Positions 10,845-21,739 of a stretch of DNA of 64,000 nucleotides are shown in pieces. Below the pieces are notes generated by a model, which saw only the letters and a program-made list of their open reading frames with translations, made no database searches and had not been told where the DNA came from. The translations under genes and the position numbers were made by a program. Source of the DNA: Syncephalis plumigaleata (Eukaryota > Zoopagomycota > Zoopagomycetes > Zoopagales > Piptocephalidaceae); the NCBI GenBank assembly GCA_025201365.1, contig JAIXMF010000013.1, positions 124,001-188,000 of the forward strand, given 5' to 3'. Numbering within the stretch: position 1 is the first letter of the stretch; each line of letters opens with the position of its first letter.

Positions 10845-12910
10845 TTAGTTTAATAATGGCTCTAATGCCTGTAAAAATCCTTGACAAAATGATTCGGCGC
10901 TAAACCGCTGTGAAGCATCCCGTGCATTCTGTTGCACTTTTAGACGCTCTTCTTCAGGCATGTTCAACACTGTCAACATAGCTTGTGCAAAACTATGCTC
11001 ATCATGCGCCAAATAGCCTAGTTGTATTGTAAGTGATATGCATGTATACAACATTGTAATTATCTACAACACTACTCACCTGTACGTTGTCCTTGATGTG
11101 GCACAACAATATCCATTCGTGGACCGGCAGAGTTGTGTGCCACGGGAACAAGACCAGCAGCCTGTATGTACATGAATGAATAAATGAATAAATATTGCCT
11201 CTATTATGCCAATGATGCTACATACCATGTATTCTACGACACCAATACCGAAATGCTCATTCCACATGGTGTGTATACCAATCATAGCATTGGACAAACG
11301 ATCCAACAGCACATCGTATGCTGCATTAACCACGAACTCAACATTATCCTATATGAACGGTTAATCTTTCTATTGCAGACATTAAACAATGATGGACACT
11401 ACCTTGATATCCAGTTTATCTGCCAATTCTTTTAGGGCATCAATACGAGCTGCATCTTCGGCATGTCGACAACTACCAAGCAGAACCAATCGTGCAGGAT
11501 CCGGTCCATCTTTCAACGAGGGATCCAGCACTAGTAGCTGCTTAAATGCTTTAACTTGTAGGGCATGATCCTTCTCTGGTCTATTTATCATTATACAGAC
11601 AAGTTTGTTAATGCTGCGCGTTATCTCCATAATTCCTATTCACTTACCGAAATTGACCAATCGACATGATAGTCCTACTTCGATTCGTCAATGGTAACTT
11701 ATTGAGAGCAATCGTATCGCATGGTGGATAGACAGTCTGAGCGGTCAGACCCCAGATCTGTTCGATATGGCCGCGTGTCCATGAAGAATTTACCATAACC
11801 ACCTTTGCTAGTGCGCCTACCCATCCATAGATTGTGGCGAATATCTGATAATAACTAGAGATCATATCAGAATAGTGTACTCATTGATGATAATAGTAAA
11901 TGTACATACAGTAATTTACCAGATGATAATGCAGTGCTTGCTGCAACGTGTGCATTATTGTTGAAATCTTCAGTACGTTGACTCACTTTCTCTATCATAT
12001 CAGTGCTATAATCAATTGGTACGGTAGAGTTAGACAAACATTGAATTGAAGCTTGTTGCTCATTTCTTCCCTCTCACTTACCTGATAGTCGGGTAATGAA
12101 CGTAAGCAGCTACTTTATGACAACCAGCTAGTCTAGCTAATGGAAATGTGAAAGCATATCCCATAGAATCTTTGACAATCATTTAGTACATCTGATATTA
12201 ACTACTACTAATGGACGTATTTACCAATGAAGATGTCTGGTATTACGCATCGTAGTGCTTCCCAGCCTAGTAGCATTGATCCTATACTTTGGCCTAGTAA
12301 TGTAAATCGTGGATAGCTACAAGATGATTGTTAGGAGGAGTAGTGTTATATGCAATTTGTTCATAGTAAATAATTACCGCTTGTCTTCTACCCAGTCACG
12401 CTCATACAAGTAAACGAGTACTAAACGTTCCTCTGGCAATGTTATGTCAAATCGACTCTAATATATATATATATATACAATGCATCAGCATAATACTGAC
12501 ATCTATCTTGTGCAATACCTACTTTAGTTTTATCCAACATTTCTTGTTTCGACACTTGTGTATCGCCCGTATACAAAACGCAGATAACATTGGGATACTG
12601 GCGTAAAAGTGCCTCGATTGCAGTCCATAGAACGCGTTCACCACCACCACCGGCATTACTAAACGTGTTTGTTTGTTTGAATAAACAGTCAATACCGATA
12701 TTCTTTGCTGATTAGACTACTACGTTACCAGTAGGGATGAAAGAAGCCCACAATAAGTGTGGAACGACTATTAGAGACATTGGCTTGTTGCAGAATGTGT
12801 TGTCGATGCTTGTCGCGATCACGAACCAGATAGATTCGCAGCACGATAAGCGTGCCTAGTATTAAAGCGAACACACCGGTAATAAGCGTGATAAATAGTT
12901 GGAGTAGCAT
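10845..12910 (-). CDS. ALG11: GDP-Man:Man3GlcNAc2-PP-dolichol alpha-1,2-mannosyltransferase
   Basis: A multi-exon gene on the minus strand with at least seven short introns. It starts with a membrane anchor ([20 protein letters not shown]), then has the ALG11 signature [15 protein letters not shown] split by an intron at about 12,728. There follow a [17 protein letters not shown] block, [40 protein letters not shown], the GT4 donor-binding part ([41 protein letters not shown]) and a C terminus ...QALEPLLN. The enzyme adds the fourth and fifth mannoses on the cytosolic face of the ER during N-glycan precursor assembly. It runs convergently toward ARG8, with about 160 bp between stop codons. 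Confidence 0.94.
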
Positions 12911-13067
12911 GGTTGTGTGGGATTAGAACAAGTTTGAAGGGCAACACCATACAAAGTTTTTTAACCAATTAACACGGTTAGTCATATTTATTAATGAGTA
13001 ATTTTGCAATATCACGTTTATTAGAAACATTTATAGCGCACTATCGTTATATTCATCGTAATACATT

Positions 13068-14112
13068 CTAAGCATATGTTCTTGCTGTGTTAATCTGTGA
13101 AAGATGCATCATGTGTTTTGTCTTCGGCTTGTGGCAAGCATTTCTCTTGATGTTCTTCATGTTACGGCAATGATTAACTAACAGTGTTCCCGAAATAGCC
13201 CTAATATGGCTCACGTGTTAGTATAATTATAATAAGACAATATTACATAGTAGTCGCACGATTGATTAAATGTACGTACCAGTCAAGCGGAAAGAACACA
13301 TCTGCAAAATTACCGCCAGCTTTCAGCATAACAAGGGTGCAGGATACGATATTGCATAGCGTCACCATGCACATGGTCTGAATGCCATCGCGGGCCAGCC
13401 GTCGCCAGGCATCAGATCCAAACAAGCGATATTGCTTGTAGGCTACTCGACAAAATATAATGGAGAACATTAGGTTGACCGAGGCAATGGCACCAAACCA
13501 GTAAATTGGTAGAAATGCCGGGTAATGCGTGCCACACGAGCCAACCCTATCCAGCGTAATAAACGATGTAAACGTGATGAGAAGGCCGCATAGCGCTGTG
13601 GGCAACATCAATGGAATGGCAATGATCAGCATCCATCTTTGCTGATACATTACGAGATAGGCTTTCTGAAGTAGTATCACGTTATTGCAGATTTGGCTAA
13701 TGGACAAGCCGTACCATGCCGTTAGAAGGAGTATCCGGCAATTCATATGAATGCTAAATACAAACATGATACTTTGAATGCAAAAGACCATGCCTAATAC
13801 AGCGCCAATGAAGCAACACCATACGGGGAGCGAGCGATAACAGGTGAACAAGCTTTTGGTGGAGAGGACAAAGTTACGCACAAACAAATAGGAGCCGATG
13901 GTCAGCATAAAGGCATGGATGAGTATGCTTTGCAGACGCGTACGTAGCTCCATTAGATCGTCTTCTGCCTCTGCGTAGAACTCGTTCACGCTTAGTTCAC
14001 CACGAGCATGTAACCTCATACCCCATAGATGGTTTGTTGTCTTTATCCAGGCCACATCCTCTGGGTTATCATAGTCGAATGCTGGCATATTTGCAATCAA
14101 AAATGAAATCAA
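13068..14112 (-). CDS. Seven-pass membrane protein of unknown function
   Basis: The first exon (14112-13247) encodes about 288 residues with a soluble acidic N terminus (FDYDNPEDVAWIKTT) and about seven hydrophobic segments (for example ILIHAFMLTIGSYLFV, WCCFIGAVLGMVFCI, WMLIIAIPLMLPTALCGLL). A 46-nt intron (13246-13201; GTAATA donor, ACTAAC branch, TATTAG acceptor) leads to a second exon ending at 13068 that keeps phase exactly and adds a basic 44-residue tail, total about 332. If the intron is retained, translation stops at once after TTM, giving a 289-residue form. The topology is like a receptor or orphan transmembrane family; I recognise no motif. The start could also be the Met at 14088 (MPAFDYDN). 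Confidence 0.7.
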
Positions 14113-14554
14113 AAGTTATAATGCAAATGCTTATATTAAGTAAGCGATGGAACTGGTGAAATTGAATGATGGGTGCGCAGCACTAATGAGGAAAGAACGA
14201 GAGATCAATGTTTGCCATAGGTCATGCAATTTGTCCACATACATATATAGCATATATACGAACAAGTACCATGTGTTCATATACCGGTTTTTTTTTACCT
14301 GAGGACTTGCAGACATACTACTAATGAAACGTTGTTTTATCTCTATCTTTGCATGCAATGCTGCAGGATAAAAGATGCAGTATAACTTGACTACGTGATG
14401 GTAGCACGATGTCATCTGATTCTATCTAGAGTAGAGTTTGCAATTTACATGTTGCGTTATAATAAAATGTACATTCAATAGTATTATGTATTTATTTCAA
14501 TATTGGTTTGATAATGTATAATAGCACTTGTGGAAATCATATAGGTGTCAACCA
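14113..14554. other. Intergenic, promoter of the seven-pass gene and 3' end of the amidase gene
   Basis: AT-rich. A 94-codon open frame on the minus strand (14131-14415) shows no recognisable domain. A CAG/GTAAAA site in it does not join the next exon in phase, so I do not call it. Confidence 0.45.
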
Positions 14555-16279
14555 TTACTTTCGCGCATTCTTTAGACACGAGTCTATTATCTTCATACAT
14601 CCTAGTACCTTCTCCTCTTGGAATCGTTCGGCGAATACTTGAATACCTACTGAATGTCCATGGATTGCTTCGGCATCATAGTAGTTACGGAAGATGCTTT
14701 CATTATACCCGATAGGGGCACCTTCTCCTAGCCATGATACACCTTCAACCTGTGCGTCTAAATCTTTGTCCACAGTGATAGCGGGAAGCACACCCGATGG
14801 CACATCGAGTATATTTTGTAGAATTGTATAACCGCTTGTCAATAGTAGATCACTCGCCGAGTCGTGTGGTATGGCGGGGAAGCCAAATGCCGGACAAATA
14901 ATGGCGTCAAATGGACGGCCACACTGACGAATGCCGGATTCGCGAGCAGCTTCCGCGAATAAATGACGATATTGATCACGACGTGCAGTATAATCACACA
15001 CTTGGGGATAGGATTTGGGTGAGGTAACCGCGAATATCTCACTTAATAATGGTTCACCATACCAACTGGATATGAACCAGGATAGAAGGTAGCGAACAAC
15101 CTTTGGCATACCAACGAGCATCTTGAGCGCTTGTACCGGTGCACCAATTGGATCACCCTTGAGATGCGCAAGTAGTCCTTCACCACCATCGGCCGCCATT
15201 AATGCGTGGAATACGACAATTGCCTCATGAGCATTTGGTAGATCAAACTCAACCACCGTATGACCGGCATCGCGCAACACTTGCACTGTATGGGTGACTG
15301 CTCGTTGACAGGGCGGTGCTGCTGGTAGGAATCCATTAAAGGTGAAATAGCCGATACACAACTTCTCCGGTGGGCTCCACGACTTCCATGGCATTGGCAC
15401 ACAGTATTGATCATCGTGCCATGGCTCTTGACTGAGTAGCGCATCCATAAACAGATCGAGCGTGTCAACATCGTTGGCCATCGGCCCACAGGTAGCTCGG
15501 ATCAAATCGCGTCCATGAGCCGGAGCAATCAAGCCATGATTGGGAATACGATCTACGGTGGGTTTCAACGAGTAGATACCGCAGAAATCTGCTGGTATAC
15601 GAAGCGATCCACCAATATCGTTGCCAATACCTAGAATGGAACCTCTAGCACCGATGAGTGCACCCTCACCACCACTACTGCCACCTGGTGTCAAATTAGC
15701 ATTATGCGGATTTAGCGTGCGGCCAAACACTGGATTCTCGCACTCGAATGCCATCATCGTTTGCGGTACATTCGTTTTGACGTAGGGAATGGCACCGGCT
15801 CGACGTAGACACTTTATAATGGTGTTGTCCTCATCGAGTGGTTGCATTGTCCACGAGGAGTAGCCGATACACGCGTCGTATCCTTTCAAGCCAACATTAT
15901 CTTTTATGGAAATGGGAAGGCCATGAAGCTTGCCAATTGGACCGTGATCGGTCAGGCGTGCATCGAGTACACGCGCTTCACTGATTGCATCCTTGATACA
16001 GATTTCCGTTAAACAGTTGAGACGAGTATGCGTATCGAGTGCTCGACGACCAAGCATGGCCACGGCATCAACGGCGGTAAGTTGTTTGGCGGCAATAGCA
16101 GCACACAATTTACGAGCGGACATATGAGCTAGTTCATCGCTTGATATGTCGGTGGATGACGATTTCTCGCTTTTAATCCGTTCCAAGTATTCGTCAGCTT
16201 CTTGTATCGCTGCATCGCGCTCTTGTTGCTTCTTCTTGATACGAAGCTGCGCTTGACCACTAGCTGTCCAGGCCGACAT
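14555..16279 (-). CDS. Amidase-signature enzyme, fatty-acid amide hydrolase-like
   Basis: An intronless gene of 574 residues taken from Met at 16279 (MSAWTASGQAQLRIKKKQQ). An upstream in-frame Met at 16402 would add 41 unusual residues. Amidase-signature features are present in order: catalytic Lys in PISIKDNVGLKG, the Gly/Ser loop TPGGSSGGEGALIGARGS with the cis-Ser, then the nucleophile Ser in GIGNDIGGSLRIPADFCG, followed by YSLKPTVDRIP. The C-terminal half has ICPAFGFPAIPHD and PSGVLPAITV. FAAH-type enzymes hydrolyse fatty acid amides; fungal members also act on other small amides, so the substrate is not known. The length fits FAAH (about 580). No signal peptide or transmembrane anchor is seen. 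Confidence 0.9.
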   Translation of the reverse strand: MSAWTASGQAQLRIKKKQQERDAAIQEADEYLERIKSEKSSSTDISSDELAHMSARKLCAAIAAKQLTAVDAVAMLGRRALDTHTRLNCLTEICIKDAISEARVLDARLTDHGPIGKLHGLPISIKDNVGLKGYDACIGYSSWTMQPLDEDNTIIKCLRRAGAIPYVKTNVPQTMMAFECENPVFGRTLNPHNANLTPGGSSGGEGALIGARGSILGIGNDIGGSLRIPADFCGIYSLKPTVDRIPNHGLIAPAHGRDLIRATCGPMANDVDTLDLFMDALLSQEPWHDDQYCVPMPWKSWSPPEKLCIGYFTFNGFLPAAPPCQRAVTHTVQVLRDAGHTVVEFDLPNAHEAIVVFHALMAADGGEGLLAHLKGDPIGAPVQALKMLVGMPKVVRYLLSWFISSWYGEPLLSEIFAVTSPKSYPQVCDYTARRDQYRHLFAEAARESGIRQCGRPFDAIICPAFGFPAIPHDSASDLLLTSGYTILQNILDVPSGVLPAITVDKDLDAQVEGVSWLGEGAPIGYNESIFRNYYDAEAIHGHSVGIQVFAERFQEEKVLGCMKIIDSCLKNARK

Positions 16280-16585
16280 AGTAATGAGTTTACGTGAACG
16301 TGTAAATACGTGTAGTTTGCTTAGAAAGAGAAAGGGAGAGAAACAATAGATAGTTCGGGTACAGTAAATAAGGAAATAAGGCTTATAACAATACGTTGTC
16401 ATGCATGCAAGGACAGATATTGTGCAATTTATATGTTTGCAGACTCGCTAATAGCATGGGACGACCACGCAACATCTGACTATGACATGCACGGCACTTT
16501 TTCTACCGTACAACGTGGTTCCCATGTTGTTCATTCGGAGTTTATCCGATCTCGTTTCTTGACCATTTAGCGTAGTTATTGTAAC
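16280..16585. other. Promoter region of the amidase gene, interrupted by the copia insertion
   Basis: A 306-bp stretch between the amidase start and the left LTR. The 5-bp duplication GTAAC at 16581-16585 marks the insertion edge. Nothing else is resolved. Confidence 0.5.
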
Positions 16586-16794
16586 TGTTAAAATTGAGGC
16601 GGAGATAATAGTGTGAAGACTTAATTTTTATTTAATGTGTCGTAATACTACGCAATTATTTATACGCGTAGTAAGATGTGCGAAGCACATCTTATATTTG
16701 CTGGTATGTGATGTAGATCTTAATTATGTAAAATAAGATCTCATATAATAAAGATTTGCACAACGACAATCATTGGGAATTATGAATTCCAACA
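16586..16794 (-). repeat. Copia 3' LTR (209 bp)
   Basis: On the minus strand it begins TGTTGGAATTC and ends TTTTAACA, with the TG...CA ends typical of LTRs. Same length and, by eye, same sequence as the partner at 20912-21120. Confidence 0.95.
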
Positions 16795-19700
16795 CTCCTC
16801 CTCAGGGCGATGCTTGGATTCCTCTAAGCCAAGAAGCTCTGCTAGAAGTGAATGTCTTTGTTTGCTCAAGCTTTTGGTAAATATATCGGCGACGTTCTCC
16901 TCTGTAGGGCAATAGTTGATTTCGATGGAATTGTTGTTTGTGGCCTCTCGCACGTAGTGATGCTTGATATCTATATGCTTGCTCCTCTTGTGTTGTACCG
17001 GGTTCCTGCCTAGTGCGATGCAACCTTGGTTGTCACATTGAATGTTGATCGGTCGTATGTCTGGAAGCTGTAATCCAATAATAAAGTTATTTAGCCACAT
17101 AGATTCCTTGGTAGCCTCCGTTATGGCCATGTATTCAGCTTCTGTAGATGATAGCGCAACCGTTGGTTGTTTCTTGCTGTTCCAGGTAATAGCAGTTTTG
17201 TTGTAGGCGAAGACGTAACCAGTTGTGGATTTTCGATCGTCCAAGCTACTGGCCCAATCTGAATCTGAGTAACCTATGATTTTTCCGGTATCTCTAGTAT
17301 ACTTCAAAATGACATTAGCAGTGTGTTTTACATATCTCATTATTCTTTTTACTGCATTCCAATGGACTTGTCTAGGGTCAGACAGAAACCTGCTCAGCAG
17401 ACTTATGCTAAACGCTAGATCAGGTCTCGTAGCGTTTGCTAGATAGATTAAGCTGCCAATGGCACTTCTATAAGGTACATTTTTCATGTATTCTAATTCG
17501 TCTTTTTCTATGACGCTATCTCCCTTTTGAAGTCTGATGCCTGTTTCTAACGGTGCTCCTACTGGCTTCGCATCAGTCATATTGAAACGATTTAGTACAT
17601 CATCGATATATTTGCGCTGAGATAGCGTAGTGATGCCACGTTTTCTGTCACGACTGACTTGAATGCCAAGTATGTAATGAATGTCACCAAGATCTTTCAT
17701 CCTGAACCTGGACGACAGGTCAGCTTTGAGTTGATTGATCGAGGGCATTGAGTCACCAATGATTATGAGGTCATCGACGTATAGGGCAATGAATATAATG
17801 GAGTTACCACTATGCTTAGAATAGACACCATGATCGGCATCGTTTCGTTTGAAGCCTAGCGTACTCAAGAAGGTATCGATAACCGAATACCACGCTCTTC
17901 CTGACTGTTTAAGTCCATAGAGCGATTTTCTTAACAGACATACATGGTCACCTCGTTGAAAACCTTCCGGTTGTTTCATGTAAATCTCTTCATCTAAGTT
18001 GCCATTTAAATAGGCTGTAGTCACATCCATTTGATGTATGTGATAATCGTATTGCGTGGCAATAGCAATTAAAATTCGAATGGAGGAGTATCGCACTACT
18101 GGTGCAAAAGTTTCCTGGTAGTCAATACCATGGATCTGAGAGAAACCTTGTGCTACCAATCGTGCTTTGTATCGCTCGATGTTGCCATGCTCATCTCGCT
18201 TCACCTTGAACACCCATTTAGATCCGATGGCCTTTCGTCCCTTGGGTAGACTAGTGAGCTGCCAGGTGCCATTATCGTGCAAGCTTTTTAATTCATCTTG
18301 CATTGCCGCCATCCATTTGTCGGCGTTGTCTCCAGATAATGCCTGCTTAACTGTTGTTGGCTCATCACCCACTATTTCTGACAGGAGTGATCTGCATTCA
18401 TCAGATGAAACATCTACAGCACTTGCGGACTCATCCGTATCGTTGGAAGTGTCGAATATAGGTGATGTGTGATCGTTGTCAGTGATTGGTGTATACATAT
18501 CTTGTGTGGGTGATTCTGATTGTAATGCGCTTGTTTCGGGAGTGGTAGGAAGTGGCGTACTACTATGTTCTAATGACCATGAATCGTCTGGCGCGGATAC
18601 CAAAGGAGATGGGCTTGATTGAGTATCACGGTTACATTGCGAGGGCAACGGTTCATCTGGCCTGGATACTGTGGGAGGAGAACTTGGTGGTTCACTCTGA
18701 CTGGTAGTGGTAAAGAAGATCGTAGGACCTTGACCGGTGTTACATGGGGTGTTAATCGATGCGCGTTGCTTTGAAGGGAACGCATTCTCCACGAATTCGA
18801 CGTCCCGCGTTTTTACGACCTTGTTAGAATTTTGGTCGTATAGCCTGTATGCTTTGCTGCCGTCGTAATAGCCAATAAAGATGCATTCTCTGCTTTTGGA
18901 GTCGAATTTTGTACGATTTCCATGATGTAGGGCATAGGCCAGACAGCCAAAGACACGGAGGTGAGATACCGATGGTGTGGTGTTGAACCAAAGGGAATCT
19001 GGGATACGATTGCCAGTTCCACTGCTTGGTGATAGATTACACGTGTGGGCTGCAGTGTTGACTGCTTCCGCCCAGAATGAGGTGTCAAGTCCAGCCGCGT
19101 GTAGCATGGTGCGTGCCCGTTCAGTTATCGTTCGGATATTTCTTTCTGACACTCCATTCTGTTCTGGCGTATAAGGTGCAGATGATTGCCAGATTATACC
19201 TCTCTCTCACAAGAAGGATTGCACATATGATGCGGCAAATTCTCTTCCGTTGTCTGATCTCAACGCTTTGATCTTCATTCCAGACTGATTTTCAACCATG
19301 CTTTTGAAAATTTTTAACTTCTCCAAGAATTGATCCTTGCCACTTAAGAAATCGACCCAGATCTTTCTCGAGAAATCATCGACGAAGATAACAAAATACC
19401 TTGCCCCTCCATGACTGGCTACGGACATTGGGCCACAAATGTCGGTGTGGATTAGCATTAGTCGTTCCGTTGACCGAGGTGTAGCCGTTGATTTTGGTAT
19501 TTTGACACGATGCTGCTTCCCGTGTATACAAGAGGTGCAGTGTGAGTGTTGCGTCAATTTCCCATTAACCGCTAAGTCGTTGACTAGTCCGTTGCTCTTG
19601 AGTAACATTAAAGAAGCATAATTGAGATGACCAAGGCGTTGATGCCAAATATCGGAGGATGCATTGATCGACGTTGAAGCGAGCGAGACCTCGCGTGAAT

Positions 19701-20911
19701 GTGAAAAACTTAATAGGAATAGGTTGCTACTGAGGTGGGCTTGACCGATGATGGTGTTATCTGGAGCCTTTATCGTACAATTATTGTCTCTAGTGAAGAA
19801 TACGGAAAAGTTCAACGATAGGAGCTTTCGTACAGACAGTAAATTGTAGGTCAAGGTAGGAATGTGTAACACATCTTGGAATTTTACATGTACGTAGTCA
19901 CGCTGGTGAAAGATGTATCCTTCTATGGTTCCTATCCCAATGGCAGCCATCGTTGAGTCATTTGCAGCATAGACGGTTTTTGGCGTAATAGCTTGATAGT
20001 TGGTAAACCAGTCCTTGTTGCTGCATTGGTGCTGGGTTGCACCACTGTCGACTACCCAAGTTCCTAATAGATGTTTGTCTACCGAGGATGGTGAGGTGTT
20101 GGATGCAAGTAGGTACGTGGTAGAAGGTTTATCAATGTGTTTTCTATTTGGATATCCTATCTTCTTGTAACATTCGTCCTCTGTATGTCCAGATTTGTGG
20201 CAGTAGGTACACGTCGGTCGCATTCTTTTCCTTGGCGCTTGTTCCTCTGATACGCGTAATGCAGTATCTTCCAACCGATTTGCGTGCATCAGCACATTCG
20301 GCTCCTCATGAATGATTTGCCTTTGGACGTCCTCGAGCGTTAGTGTATTAAGATTCGCTCCCATGTTCACAATTAGGGGATGGTATTCGCGGGGTAGGCT
20401 TGAAAATAGGAAAGCAATAATTTCTGCATCTGACGCAGGGGCGCTGGTTTCTGCCAATTGGTCTTTTATCAACGTGATCTCATGAATGAAATCTGAGCAA
20501 GATTTCGAGGCGTCTTTCCTCATGTTGAGTAGTTGCCTGCGTAGATGGATAGCAGCCGAATGACCTTTGGGCTGATGAAGTTCATGCAATTTCTGGAGCA
20601 TAATCTTGGCTGTAGGGCATGATTCCATCTGGATCTGTAGTTTATTTGACAAGGTAACTAGTATAATCGATCTGGCCTTTTCGTCTTGCTTGAACCATTG
20701 TGTGTCTTCAGATTCTGGCGGATCTTCGGATGTAATTTCGTACATTCCTTGGTTGAGTAAGAGACCCTTTATCTGAATCCTCCAGTTACGATAGTTTGTG
20801 CCGTCGAGTGTTTGGACGGTGTTTAGAGATGAACTCATATTGAGTAAGTTTTTGTTTTGAAAGTAGAATAAAATGACACTTGATTAGCGAGAGCCTCTGA
20901 GACTCTTAATC

Positions 20912-21120
20912 TGTTAAAATTGAGGCGGAGATAATAGTGTGAAGACTTAATTTTTATTTAATGTGTCGTAATACTACGCAATTATTTATACGCGTAGTAA
21001 GATGTGCGAAGCACATCTTATATTTGCTGGTATGTGATGTAGATCTTAATTATGTAAAATAAGATCTCATATAATAAAGATTTGCACAACGACAATCATT
21101 GGGAATTATGAATTCCAACA
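20912..21120 (-). repeat. Copia 5' LTR (209 bp)
   Basis: Identical by eye to the other LTR. The internal sequence next to it (GATTAAGAGTCTCAGAGG on the minus strand) should be the primer-binding site, but it does not look like the usual initiator-Met complement, so the primer is unassigned. Confidence 0.95.
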
Positions 21121-21125
21121 GTAAC

Positions 21126-21739
21126 ATTTACAGCCTGATGAGGCCTTTATTTATTATACAAGCTTATGCCTCCTGATTAATTCAATTAGCCTTTTATGTT
21201 TATAAATAAATAATAATAATAATGATAATCAAACACGTGTTTAGCTGTGGAAGCTATAACAATCACGGCTAAGTTGTTGTTTGTTGCTTGATTCTCCTTG
21301 TATTGAACGTTTAGAAGGAACAATACTTTGATGGAATTGTGTTGGAATACGACTTCCATTACGAAGACTGTGAATAATCTGAATAAAATTCAGACATGCA
21401 GCCATATCCCGATTCCATACACGATAATCAATAGCTGCTTGTAAGTACATGACATGGCAATATCCAACTATACTAGTACACTTGTATCATCTATCTTATA
21501 GAATTGATGATAATAGTTATCGCTATCAATATAGGATCCATTACTGGATACTGAATTGTTATTATTATCATGCTATGTCAATTGGCATTTCTATGGTAAT
21601 AATGGTATTAACAATTAGATAACATATCTTTAGAACAGTAGTTTATTTTAATAAAGACTAAAACACAGCAAAGGATATTGGCCTTAGTAGCAGTATTACT
21701 AATTTAGCCTATGCTTAAGGGCATACACACATCGAGTGA
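21126..21739. other. Spacer between the copia element and UBE2J, holding a Fanzor relic
   Basis: AT-rich (AATAATAATAATGATAA at about 21,211). Apart from the relic at 21241-21450, which is listed separately, no coding is seen. The UBE2J 3' UTR occupies the right end. Confidence 0.5.
21241..21450 (-). pseudogene. C-terminal fragment of a Fanzor/TnpB-like nuclease (relic)
   Basis: A 69-residue minus-strand frame reads AIDYRVWNRDMAACLNFIQI and then RNGSRIPTQFHQS before a Ser/Gln-rich end. Fanzor and TnpB proteins end with a RuvC-III motif of the form WNRDxxAxxNI, followed in zygomycete copies by RPxxF. This fragment matches that and little else. The rest of the protein (RuvC-I, RuvC-II, zinc ribbon) is not found on either strand in the next 300 bases. 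It is therefore a remnant, not a gene. The motif is short, so the assignment is moderate; no end repeats or guide-RNA region could be defined. Confidence 0.5.

Larger units (their letters stand above)
16586..21120 (-). mobile_element. Ty1/copia LTR retrotransposon, young, nearly whole
   Basis: A 4,535-bp element in minus orientation bounded by the 5-bp duplication GTAAC (16581-16585 and 21121-21125) and two 209-bp LTRs that I read as identical. Parts in copia order on the minus strand: Gag (about 20.3-20.8 kb), zinc knuckle (CTYCHKSGHTEDEC, about 20.2 kb), protease (VVDSGATQHQC, about 20.05 kb), pre-integrase HHCC region and integrase core (about 19.1-19.7 kb), reverse transcriptase with YVDD (about 17.4-18.3 kb), and RNase H (about 16.8-17.2 kb). 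A polypurine tract (GAGGAGGAG) abuts the 3' LTR. Identical LTRs mean a very recent insertion. It looks almost whole, with about one interruption of the coding frame, so probably not autonomous as read. It is a fossil and is not a host gene. Confidence 0.96.

Noticed and set aside
14131-14415. N-terminal exon of the seven-pass gene
   Set aside because: No acceptor joins it in phase to the main exon, and its composition is not protein-like apart from one hydrophobic run.
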